From CAVPRW01 sp046727435 [NCBI: bacterium] (GTDB lineage Bacteria > Tectomicrobia > Entotheonellia > J063), in the NCBI GenBank assembly GCA_046727435.1, contig JBKPCR010000218.1, positions 1-8,461 of the forward strand: a DNA stretch of 8,461 nucleotides. The letters are read 5' to 3'. The notes below the pieces were generated by a model, which was not told the DNA's origin, ran no database searches, and worked only from the letters and a program-made list of their open reading frames with translations. Of this stretch, positions 1-5,662 are shown piece by piece (position 1 is the stretch's first letter; every line of letters begins with the position of its first letter). The position numbers and the translations under genes are program-made.

Positions 1-639
1 TTCATCGGGGGCGAGCCGTTGAGCTCGGGGGTGGTCGGCAGTCTCGCCCGGCCCGGGGGGAACCTGACGGGGTTGTCGCTCGCCCTGGGCGAGGCGTTTG
101 CCGGCAAGTGGCTGGAGCTGCTGCGGGAGGCCATGCCGACCGTCTCCCAGGTCGCCATCCTCTGGCATCCGGCCAATCCAGCCAACGTCGCGTATGTGAA
201 CGAGCTGCAGGTCTCGGCCCAACGATTGGGGGTCACGCTCCACCCCCAGGGGGTGCAGGACCCGAGTCAACTCGCAAACGCCTTCGCGGCGATGGCCACA
301 GGACCGGCGCAGGCGCTCATTGTGCTGACGGACCCCCTCACGGTCCGCTACCGCAACCAGATTGTGGCCCTCGCGGCCACGCACCAGCTGCCAGCGATGT
401 ACGGCTTTCGGGAGTTTGTGGACGCGGGAGGCCTCATGGCCTACGGGTCGAATGTCCCTGCCATGTGCCGGCGGGCTGCGACCTATGTGGAGAAGATCCT
501 GAAAGGGGCCGCGCCGGCCGACCTGCCCGTGGAGCAGCCGACGACGTTCGAGCTGGTCCTCAACCTCAGGACCGCGAAGGAACTGGGCCTCACCATTCCC
601 CCGACGCTCCTCTTCCAGGCCGACGAGGTGCTCCGCTGA
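1..639 (+). CDS. ABC transporter substrate-binding protein (ABC_sub_bind type), 5' truncated by window edge
   Basis: This is the C-terminal 212 residues of a periplasmic substrate-binding protein of the ABC_sub_bind (PF04392-like) family. These proteins bind a small ligand for an ABC importer; the ligand cannot be told from sequence. The frame is open from base 1. Visible family motifs are SLARPGGNLTG near the start, VAILWHPANP, DAGGLMAYG, YVEKILKGAAPADLPVEQP and the end LGLTIPPTLLFQADEVLR. It is clearly paralogous to the gene ending at 2030, sharing these blocks in the same order. No permease or ATPase gene is nearby. The stop codon lies 34 nt before a 51-bp repeat that ends at 724, exactly as in the other copy. 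It is therefore best seen as cargo of a type A mobile element whose left part lies outside the window. Confidence 0.93.
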   Translation, partial: FIGGEPLSSGVVGSLARPGGNLTGLSLALGEAFAGKWLELLREAMPTVSQVAILWHPANPANVAYVNELQVSAQRLGVTLHPQGVQDPSQLANAFAAMATGPAQALIVLTDPLTVRYRNQIVALAATHQLPAMYGFREFVDAGGLMAYGSNVPAMCRRAATYVEKILKGAAPADLPVEQPTTFELVLNLRTAKELGLTIPPTLLFQADEVLR

Positions 640-673
640 GCTGCAATGCCTGACGCCCTCACGACGAGACGTG

Positions 674-724
674 TTTTGCAGATGAAATCGTCTACATCCG
701 TGGACTAGATTTGCGGACACACCA
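674..724 (-). repeat. Type A terminal inverted repeat, right end of A1
   Basis: This 51-bp sequence begins TTTTGCAGATGAAATCGTC and ends GCGGACACACCA. It differs from the reverse complement of 932-982 at four positions and is more distantly related to 2065-2115. It contains the near-palindrome GTCTACATCCGTGGAC. The sequence switches to kinase coding sequence immediately outside the ACACCA end. Confidence 0.92.
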
Positions 725-931
725 GCTGATGTTGGCCTGCTGGTCGGGGGCTTCGATGTGCAGAATCTTGCCGCCCATGGCTTTGATGCCGCGCATCTCG
801 ATCAGGAAGCGCAAGTCAGTGACGGCGATCCCAGCGCACTCGACGCCGACGATCTCCTGCAGGGCCCGCATCCAGGACTTCAGCGTGTTGAGCCAGATGT
901 CTTCGCCATGGATGTCACGTAGCAGCGTGAC
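725..931 (-). pseudogene. Deoxynucleoside monophosphate kinase, middle/C-terminal segment between two insertions
   Basis: Read on the minus strand from 931 to 725, this is 69 stop-free codons starting VTLLRDIHGEDIWLNTL. They continue exactly where the segment at 2329-2126 stops (..MRQILQEE). The segment contains AVTDLRF and KAMGGKILHIE. The first matches the TDxRF-type motif and the second the following beta strand of phage-type dNMP kinases, which phosphorylate dNMPs for DNA synthesis. It is cut on the right side (931/932) by element A2 and on the left side (725/724) by element A1, so the C-terminal end is outside the window. No stop codon or frameshift is present within it, which suggests the insertions are fairly recent. 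The plus-strand reading frame over this stretch is a shadow. Confidence 0.85.
922..931. repeat. Target site duplication of element A2, left copy
   Basis: GCAGCGTGAC occurs immediately left of the TGGTGT end of element A2 and again at 2116-2125 immediately right of its ACACCA end. If the terminal repeat is read as starting with one extra base (C...G), the duplication is the 8-bp CAGCGTGA. Copy A1 is also followed by G, which favours the 8-bp reading. Confidence 0.92.
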
Positions 932-982
932 TGGTGTATCCGCAAATCATGTCCACGGATGTGGACGATTTCATCTGCAAAA
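932..982 (+). repeat. Type A terminal inverted repeat, left end of A2
   Basis: This 51-bp repeat runs from TGGTGTATCCGC to CATCTGCAAAA. It holds the perfect palindrome GTCCACGGATGTGGAC at 951-966 (6-bp arms, 4-nt centre). It pairs with 2065-2115 as the other end of A2 and is even closer to the end of A1 at 674-724. Confidence 0.93.
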
Positions 983-1031
983 TTTGGTTTCCTTCCCTAG
1001 CACATAGCGCGTAGAATGCCCCCACACGTCC

Positions 1032-2030
1032 GTGACCTTGGGAGGCTCCCATGACGCGCCGTACCTCGGGCTCCTTGTGATCCTTGGCCTCTTCGCGGCG
1101 CCGCTCGCCGCCGAGGCGCAGCCGCCCATGCACGTGTACCGGATCGGGTATCTGCTTGGGACGACCCGAGCGCAAGAGCCATCCCTGGAGGTGTTCCTGG
1201 AGGCGATGCGTGCGCTCGGCTATGTCGAAGGCCAGAACCTCGTCATGGAGTACCGCGGGGCAGAAGGGCAGTACGAGCGGCTCCCGGCCCTCGCGGCTGA
1301 GTTGGTCCGTCTCCCGGTGGACGTCCTGCTGGTGACGCTTACGCCAGCGGCGCTGGCGGCCAAGCAGGCGACCACGACGCTCCCTATTGTGACGATGGGC
1401 GTGGGCGATCCGGTGGGCAGCGGCCTCGTCGCCAGCCTCGCCCGGCCCGGCGGCAACGTCACTGGAGTAACCTCCCAGTCCCCCGACCTGGTCGGGAAAC
1501 AGCTGGAGTTCCTCAAGGACGTGCTCCCCACCGTCTCCCGCGTGGCCGTCCTTTGGGATCCAGCCAATCCCGGCCACGCGCTCCAGGTCAGCGCGGCGGA
1601 GGTGGCGGCCCAGCCGTTGGGCGTCCAGCTGCACCCTGTGGAGGCACGCGGTCCCGAGGCGTTTGACGGCGCCTTCGCGGCCATGACCCGGGCGCACACG
1701 GGGGCGCTCCTCGTCTTGGGGGGTAACATTGCCTTTGACCACCGCAGACGGCTCGCCGAGCTGGCGGCCACGCACCGCCTGCCGACCGTGCACAACGTCC
1801 GGCCGTTTGTGGAGGCCGGCGGCCTCATGGCCTACGGGCCAAGCACACGCGATCTCCGCCGACGCGCGGCCGTCTATGTGGAGAAGATCCTGAAAGGGGC
1901 CAAGCCCGCCGACCTGCCGGTGGAGCAGCCCACCAAGTATGAGTTGATCATCAACCTCAAGACCGCTGAGGCGCTGGGCCTGACGATCCCCCCAACCCTC
2001 CTCTTCCAGGCCGGCGAGGTCATTCGATGA
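1032..2030 (+). CDS. ABC transporter substrate-binding protein (ABC_sub_bind type), cargo of A2, probable frameshift in signal peptide
   Basis: This periplasmic binding protein of the ABC_sub_bind family is close to full family length (332 residues from GTG 1032). Counted from that GTG, there is a hydrophobic secretion signal at residues 11-30 (YLGLLVILGLFAAPLAAEAQ). After it come YRIGYL (36-41), SLARPGGNVTG (135-145), VAVLWDPANP (171-180), EAGGLMAYG (261-269) and YVEKILKGAKPADLPVEQP (282-300). The natural start looks like ATG 1051, which follows a strong GGGAGG site with 5-nt spacing and encodes MTRRT. That ATG is one frame off from the signal peptide and hits a stop codon after nine codons. 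A single missing base near 1065 would give MTRRT-LGLLVILGLF, the family's usual start. As written, translation needs the poorly supported GTG 1032 or an internal start, so the gene may be a pseudogene. No transporter partner genes are adjacent. Confidence 0.88.
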   Translation: MTLGGSHDAPYLGLLVILGLFAAPLAAEAQPPMHVYRIGYLLGTTRAQEPSLEVFLEAMRALGYVEGQNLVMEYRGAEGQYERLPALAAELVRLPVDVLLVTLTPAALAAKQATTTLPIVTMGVGDPVGSGLVASLARPGGNVTGVTSQSPDLVGKQLEFLKDVLPTVSRVAVLWDPANPGHALQVSAAEVAAQPLGVQLHPVEARGPEAFDGAFAAMTRAHTGALLVLGGNIAFDHRRRLAELAATHRLPTVHNVRPFVEAGGLMAYGPSTRDLRRRAAVYVEKILKGAKPADLPVEQPTKYELIINLKTAEALGLTIPPTLLFQAGEVIR

Positions 2031-2064
2031 GCCGCGAGACCTGATGTCCTCACGGTGAAATTCG

Positions 2065-2115
2065 TTTTGCAAAATAAAACGTCCAAATCCGTGGAGTCAA
2101 TTCGCGGACACACCA
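2065..2115 (-). repeat. Type A terminal inverted repeat, right end of A2
   Basis: This 51-bp repeat begins TTTTGCAAAATAAAACGTCC and ends GCGGACACACCA. It starts 34 nt after the SBP stop codon, the same distance as in copy A1 (639 to 674). It is the most diverged of the three copies, mainly in its inner part and its central palindrome (GTCCAAATCCGTGGAG). Confidence 0.9.
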
Positions 2116-2125
2116 GCAGCGTGAC
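2116..2125. repeat. Target site duplication of element A2, right copy
   Basis: GCAGCGTGAC here is identical to 922-931 and directly abuts the ACACCA end of A2. On the minus strand these bases encode V-T-L of the kinase, with the last base beginning the next codon. Confidence 0.92.
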
Positions 2126-2329
2126 CTCTTCTTGGAGGATCTGGCGCATGTCCTTGGGCTTGGTATAGAAAATATCTTCCCAGTCATAGCCCCTGGCCGC
2201 GAGCCAGACCTTGTAATGTAGCGTCATCGGCCAGCGTAAAAAGCCCCTGGGCTTCAGGACGAGCTCGTAGAACGTATCCTTGCCCGCGCCGCCCTGCCCG
2301 CACACGCCGATGAGCTTGATATCAGCCAC
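2126..2329 (-). pseudogene. Deoxynucleoside monophosphate kinase, N-terminal segment (interrupted by A2)
   Basis: This segment holds 68 codons from GTG 2329, which follows a strong GGAGGA site (6-nt spacing) on the minus strand. The P-loop GQGGAGKDT lies at residues 11-19, after the strand IKLIGVC, as in phage-type dNMP kinases (P-loop NTPases that make dNDPs from dNMPs). The acceptor region includes WEDIFYTKPKDMRQILQEE. The reading frame then runs into the end of element A2 and gains about 20 foreign codons before losing meaning. Its true continuation is at 931-725. The start overlaps the end of the upstream 65-codon gene by 8 nt, a sign of co-transcription with the dnaB operon. The assignment rests on the P-loop plus the TDLRF and GGKILHIE motifs in the second half. 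The gene cannot make full-length enzyme. Confidence 0.85.
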
Positions 2330-2519
2330 GTGTCTTCCTCCACTGTCGATCCCGCTGCGCGGCGGCACGTGTATACTCGTCGCGTGTGGTCCAGCGCGCG
2401 CCGGGAAACACCTCCATGACCATCTGTAAGATATCGCTGATGCACTGGTCCCGCTCGGTCTGGGCCGAGCGCTTAGGCTTGGCCGGCGGGGTATCATCTG
2501 CCAGGTCGCGATGCGTCAT
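2322..2519 (-). CDS. Small hypothetical protein (65 codons)
   Basis: I do not recognise this protein. It starts MTHRDLADD, has a proline- and lysine-rich stretch (PPAKPKRSAQ), a central hydrophobic-amphipathic part (CISDILQMVMEVFPG) and a basic C-terminus (QRDRQWRKTRG). The chosen ATG at 2519 overlaps the stop codon of the upstream 72-codon gene in an ATGA junction. Its own end overlaps the kinase start by 8 nt. This tight packing is the main evidence that it is a real gene of a phage-like operon. A GTG four codons upstream (2531) is an alternative start. Confidence 0.6.
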   Translation of the reverse strand: MTHRDLADDTPPAKPKRSAQTERDQCISDILQMVMEVFPGARWTTRDEYTRAAAQRDRQWRKTRG

Positions 2520-2734
2520 AGCGGCGTACACTCCACAGCGGCCAGACTAATGATGGCGTTTGGGTCTGCGCCCACTCGGACGGCCGCGGCATGGAGGGCC
2601 CAGTTGATGTCGATGATTTCGATGGGCTTTGGCCAGCCATCGCTGACGACCACATCGCCGTTCTTGAGGGTCCAATCGATCCGTCGTCGGTACGCATACC
2701 GGCGGAGATAGTGTATAAAGCTCCGTAGATCCAT
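2516..2734 (-). CDS. Small hypothetical protein (72 codons)
   Basis: This is an unrecognised small protein beginning MDLRSFIHYLRRYAYRRR, with a basic aromatic N-terminus. It is followed by a strand-rich part (LKNGDVVVSDGWPKPIEIIDINW) and ends in AVECTPL. A GGGA ribosome-binding element sits 7 nt upstream of ATG 2734. It lies between the 62-codon and 65-codon genes on the same strand and shares an ATGA start/stop overlap with the latter. No membrane segment or catalytic motif is visible. Confidence 0.6.
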   Translation of the reverse strand: MDLRSFIHYLRRYAYRRRIDWTLKNGDVVVSDGWPKPIEIIDINWALHAAAVRVGADPNAIISLAAVECTPL

Positions 2735-2789
2735 GAGTGGTCCCTATTCTCTTGGGCCATGCGCCAGGATGGATGTCGCGTGACATATC

Positions 2790-2978
2790 CTAGTAACTCT
2801 TATGTTTTGAAGCTTTAACGGTGCGACCATGCCCGATGATGAGGTAGTCTTCTCGTTGCGTGATAGCAATGGCGTATTCGATATACTCCCACACCTCGGC
2901 CATGGTTTCTCGTGTGGCTACGATAACTTGTGGTTCAAGCACTAGACCATTTCGGTACGCTTCGATGATTTGATACAT
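2790..2978 (-). CDS. Small hypothetical protein (62 codons)
   Basis: This is an unrecognised small acidic-neutral protein (MYQIIEAYRNGLVLEPQ at the N-terminus, GHGRTVKASKHKSY at the C-terminus). It follows the 92-codon gene after 15 nt and is followed by a 55-nt gap before the next gene. A GGAG lies upstream of ATG 2978 at longer than ideal spacing. Support comes from its position in a collinear series of small genes between dnaB and the kinase and from normal-looking protein composition. Function is unknown. Confidence 0.55.
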   Translation of the reverse strand: MYQIIEAYRNGLVLEPQVIVATRETMAEVWEYIEYAIAITQREDYLIIGHGRTVKASKHKSY

Positions 2979-2993
2979 GAGTCCACATCTCCA

Positions 2994-3272
2994 TCAGTGG
3001 TCTCGATTCTCCAGCATGATGCGCCAGGCATCGAGCTCGATGAGCTGCAGCATGCCGGTTTTGAGGTTGAAACTTACCCAGGCATCGGTGCGAATGATCA
3101 GACTGATCAGCTCCATCTGCTCGTCGAGCGACACCAGGGTGGGCTTGGCCAGCAGCAGGTCATCCCACAGCCGAAACTCGAAGCCGTCGCCGGGCCCATA
3201 CGCATGGCGCTCGGCGATCAGGCCGACGTAGCTCAGCAGCAGCTGGTGCAGCGTGCAGTCGTCGCGGCTCAT
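2994..3272 (-). CDS. Small hypothetical protein (92 codons), translationally coupled to dnaB
   Basis: This is an unrecognised protein with a balanced, largely helical-looking composition ([40 protein letters not shown]). Its ATG at 3272 overlaps the dnaB stop codon in a classic ATGA junction, so it was probably translationally coupled to the helicase. It may be an accessory protein of the replication module, but only the genetic linkage supports that. It contains no known motif that I can see. Confidence 0.65.
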   Translation of the reverse strand: MSRDDCTLHQLLLSYVGLIAERHAYGPGDGFEFRLWDDLLLAKPTLVSLDEQMELISLIIRTDAWVSFNLKTGMLQLIELDAWRIMLENRDH

Positions 3273-3650
3273 AGGCGTCTCGCGGAGGCAGGGCGTAGGC
3301 GGCGTTGGTCGGGCAGCTCTTCAAAGCGGGCAAAGGTATGGCTAAACGCCATGCGCACCGCCCCGATCGGGCCATTGCGCTGCTTGGCCACCATGAGTTG
3401 CGCCGCGCCGTTCTCGGTATTGGGCTCGAACAGATCGCCACGATACATAAACATCACGACGTCCGCATCTTGCTCGATGGCGCCGCTGTCGCGCAAATGC
3501 GACAGCCTGGGCACCGGCGGCTTGTCGCCTTCGACTTCACGACTGAGTTGCGACAGGGCCATCACCGGAATGTTCAACTCCTTGGCCAGAATTTTGAGAT
3601 CACGGCTGATCTCGGCCACTTCTTGCTGACGATTCTCTTTGCGTCTACTG
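3269..3650 (-). pseudogene. dnaB: Replicative DNA helicase DnaB, C-terminal segment (separated from the rest by element B)
   Basis: This minus-strand segment begins [16 protein letters not shown] at the element B junction and runs to the natural stop codon at 3271-3269. It is the last third of the RecA-like ATPase domain of a DnaB-family hexameric helicase, which unwinds DNA at forks. It has [10 protein letters not shown] (motif H3), [16 protein letters not shown], and KQRNGPIG with the arginine-finger region (motif H4). The short tail is [10 protein letters not shown]. Walker A and Walker B are not in this segment. Walker B lies on the other side of the insertion, near 7190-7210. Reading upstream past 3650 enters element B, so the longer open frame there is a chimera. 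The segment itself has no inactivating change. Confidence 0.93.
3646..3650. repeat. Target site duplication of element B, left copy (TACTG)
   Basis: TACTG directly precedes the GGACC end of element B and recurs at 7170-7174 directly after its GGTCC end. Removing the element and one TACTG rejoins dnaB in frame ([13 protein letters not shown]). Confidence 0.9.
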
Positions 3651-3682
3651 GGACCGACAAAAGGGAAGCTGTGGTGTGACCC
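3651..3682 (+). repeat. Type B terminal inverted repeat, left
   Basis: It reads GGACCGACAAAAGGGAAGCT and continues to TGTGACCC. Compared with the reverse complement of 7138-7169, positions 1-5, 7-8 and 10-17 match, then matching is sparse until the shared GACCC at 28-32. Confidence 0.85.
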
Positions 3683-4104
3683 GGTAGGCGCACCCGCGTG
3701 ACGTGAGTATTTCCGTCTTATCTGTTGGCACCGGCACTTTCGCGCCAAAATTGCCGCTCGTCCACTCTTTTCCCCCGAGATTGTCGTCAGAACTACCGGT
3801 TCTCTCTGTTGGAGGAAATGTGCCCTAGTATCACTCGCCACTGAAGCTCTTCTCCTCCCGATCTGAAGCGACAATGACCGGTTCTTGCGGAAGTGAAACA
3901 TCGCGCTTTGGGCTCCCAAGTTCGCGTTGGCGAGGCATGCGCGCTTCCTGGTGGATATCGCCACGACAGTCCTGTCAGTCTACGGTAGACGACGAGGGGC
4001 GTCCGCCGAGGACCAGCGCCCCAAGCGCAGGGCATCGAGCAACGATCCTCTCGGGGAGCGCGTCCTCCCGTCACGGAAGGGTGACGCGACAGTTCAGGAT
4101 CTGC

Positions 4105-4134
4105 TTGACATGGACCGACATACTGGTCTATAAG
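4105..4134 (+). promoter_or_regulatory. Sigma-70-like promoter upstream of the element B cargo genes
   Basis: TTGACA at 4105-4110 and TATAAG at 4129-4134 are separated by 18 bp, a near-consensus housekeeping promoter. Transcription would start around 4141, giving a long leader of about 380 nt before the ATG at 4522. It points toward both cargo genes. The match is seen in sequence; use in vivo is inference. Confidence 0.5.
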
Positions 4135-4521
4135 AGGACACTTTGGACCATCTTGTGATGCTCACCCTGTTGCTTGTGCCGATGCCACCGCCCGTGTAGC
4201 AATGGAGAAGGAGCATGCAGATGCAGATAGTTAGCCACGCTCACGCCTCAACACTGCCCGTTCTCGCTTCTCCCCTGAGGCCTTTCCGTCTCCTCTGGAG
4301 GCCCCGACTCTTGCCCCACCTCGACGCCAGGTGTCGGGCACGCTAACCCGCTGTTCCCTCGCTATGAGCCTGCGACATCCCTTGTCAATCCATCCGTACG
4401 CAGAGATGTGTCTGCTCGTGCACGGCAATGGCCCTGGGTCGCCATGCAATCCAGGGTTGGTGATGCCGGCCCCCGCGGTGACTTGTGGTGCCAGCGGGGG
4501 CCGGTCAAGAGAGGAGCGGCT

Positions 4522-5421
4522 ATGTGTCAGCGATGTCATCGTGGAAACGCGACCGACCGGCGTCACTTTCTCCTCAGGACCGCTAGCGCGCTCGGGGCCG
4601 CTGGTGTGCTCGGCCTGTTCCCCCAACGCCAAGGGGCCAAAGCCGCCGCTGCCAGTGCGAGCGGCACCGTCGACCAGGCTCACCCCGCGTCAGCGACGGC
4701 CCTGCGGCGGGCTCTGCCCGCTCCTTTGCCCATCCCAGGGGGTGAAGACGTCGGGCCGCCATTGGGCTTCATCCACGAGTTCGCGCCGGGTCCGCAGCGC
4801 ATGGGGTTGGACGTCGAGCCCAGCCTGATCACCAACTTCATGGGCTTTACCGCGCTCACGCTCCTCGCCGGACAGGCCGAGGGCAGCGACGGCAAGACCT
4901 ACGACGTTCGCTCCGAACTGCGGGTCATGCAGGGCGAGTACGTGGTGGAGGACGGCTCCCATCACCGGGGCACCTTCGCGTTTTTCTGAGTGGACTTGTT
5001 TGATCCCGGTTCGGGATCGCAGGTCTCTGACCTGCATGCGGGCATCCTGCCCAACGGGCTCTTTTGGACGGCGCAGATCCCCGATAAGGCCTTCCAGGTG
5101 AGCCCCGACGGCCAGGTCGCCAGCCTCACGCTGCGTGCCCAACCGCTGGTCGAGACCTTCGTGTTCGACGGGCCGCTGGCGATCGCGGCGCAGGTGGATA
5201 TTGATCTGCTCTGGCAGGCGACCGGGGCACCGGTCGAGCGGGGCCAGGGCGCCGCGGTCGAGCCGACATCGCCGGCCGCCTTCATCGGCCACTTCGCCGA
5301 GGCGCGCTGCACCGGCACGGTGAGCGGGGTCGAGACGGGCTTCTCGTTCAAGACCGGCGAACTCACGTCCGCCGACGTCTTCGCCGAGCTGGGCCCCGAA
5401 CGGAACGGCGTGTTCCTCTAA
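4522..5421 (+). pseudogene. Tat-exported hypothetical protein, split by an in-frame TGA at 4987-4989
   Basis: Translation starts at ATG 4522 behind AGAGGAG with 5-nt spacing. The N-terminus is a twin-arginine signal (TDRRHFLLRT, arginines 13-14, then SALGAAGVLGLF), so the product should be exported folded. The first 155 codons contain LGFIHEFAPGPQRMGLDVEP and GEYVVEDGSHHRGTFAFF and end at TGA. The same frame then continues open for 143 codons, VDLFDPGSGSQVSDLHAGIL through ELGPERNGVFL, to a TAA. The two halves read as one protein (..TFAFF-[TGA]-VDLFDPGSG..), most simply a TGG-to-TGA change. I do not recognise the family. No cofactor motif is obvious, and the beta-rich look suggests a secreted binding or barrel-like fold. 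It lies 242 nt before the haloperoxidase gene, perhaps in one transcript. Confidence 0.75.
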
Positions 5422-5662
5422 GGACGTGTCGCCAGCCTCCCGCGACGTGGCCGAGATGTGCTGGGGTGCTGGCGGGCCCTGTCGCAGCGCATGAACTGCG
5501 CGAGAGGGAGAGCCCACACCGGTGGGCACCAGGGGGAAGGTGGTATGCCGCCGCGGGTCCCAAAGACGCCTCACGGTCATCGCGGCAAGGACTGGTGTGC
5601 CCATCCGACATGTGAGAGGCATAGGTGACGGTGTCGACGCGGCCGACCGAAGGAGCCTGTCC

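Larger units (their letters stand above)
1..724 (+). mobile_element. Type A element, copy A1 (right part only), SBP cargo
   Basis: The right end is the 51-bp repeat at 674-724, which matches the inverted end of copy A2 at 47 of 51 positions. To the right, from 725, the sequence resumes the kinase gene on the minus strand, so the junction is visible on one side. The element carries an SBP gene in plus orientation, antisense to the interrupted kinase. The left end and the left target duplication are outside the window. The predicted duplication is GCTGATGTTG (725-734), or CTGATGTT if the terminal repeat includes the next G. That copy A1 is a complete element is inference from copy A2. Confidence 0.75.
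932..2115 (+). mobile_element. Type A element, copy A2: complete, transposase-less, SBP cargo
   Basis: This is a complete 1,184-bp element. It has 51-bp inverted ends (932-982 and 2065-2115, 40 of 51 matching after reverse complementing) and a 10-bp (or 8-bp) flanking direct repeat. Its only convincing gene is the SBP gene ending at 2030. No transposase or recombinase is seen on either strand, so it would have to be moved in trans. Deleting the element plus one duplication joins the two kinase segments in frame (..QEE + VTLLRD..), which establishes insertion rather than simple tandem duplication of SBP genes. The ends read TGGTGT..ACACCA, or CTGGTGT..ACACCAG. I cannot assign them to a named IS family. 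Confidence 0.88.
3651..4521. other. Long leader of element B without a supported gene
   Basis: I see no credible gene on either strand here. Several short frames exist, but their composition (Arg/Ser/Pro-rich, no motifs) marks them as chance. The stretch holds the left terminal repeat and a promoter-like pair at 4105-4134. It also has a roughly 96-bp segment (3780-3875) bounded by a loose inverted repeat (ATTGTCGTCAGA / TCTGAAGCGACAAT), with ACCGGTTCT repeated directly near 3794 and 3876. This could be the eroded site of a lost transposase gene, but no homology remains visible to prove it. Confidence 0.5.

Noticed and set aside
711-1007. Plus-strand ORF over 711-1007
   Set aside because: The minus strand here reads as a clean kinase segment in frame with 2329-2126, so the plus ORF is a shadow.
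915-2072. A 385-codon minus-strand ORF, the longest minus-strand frame
   Set aside because: It is antisense to the SBP gene, with typical mirror composition, and spans the ends of element A2. The plus-strand SBP motifs are unambiguous.
1-2115. Simple tandem duplication of two SBP genes with their 3' flanks
   Set aside because: The flanking direct repeat at 922-931/2116-2125, the inverted repeat copy at 932-982 and the in-frame rejoining of the kinase show insertion of an element instead.
3651-3964. N-terminal extension of the minus-strand dnaB frame up to 3964
   Set aside because: It is a chimeric reading into element B. The sequence beyond 3650 has no DnaB similarity and the true upstream part is at 7170-7422.
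3651-4521. Possible transposase in the left arm of element B
   Set aside because: No frame on either strand shows a DDE, tyrosine or serine recombinase pattern or natural protein composition.
4987-4989. Selenocysteine or TGA-to-Trp recoding
   Set aside because: TGA is used as a normal stop codon by both SBP genes and the haloperoxidase, and no selenocysteine context is apparent. A nonsense mutation is simpler.
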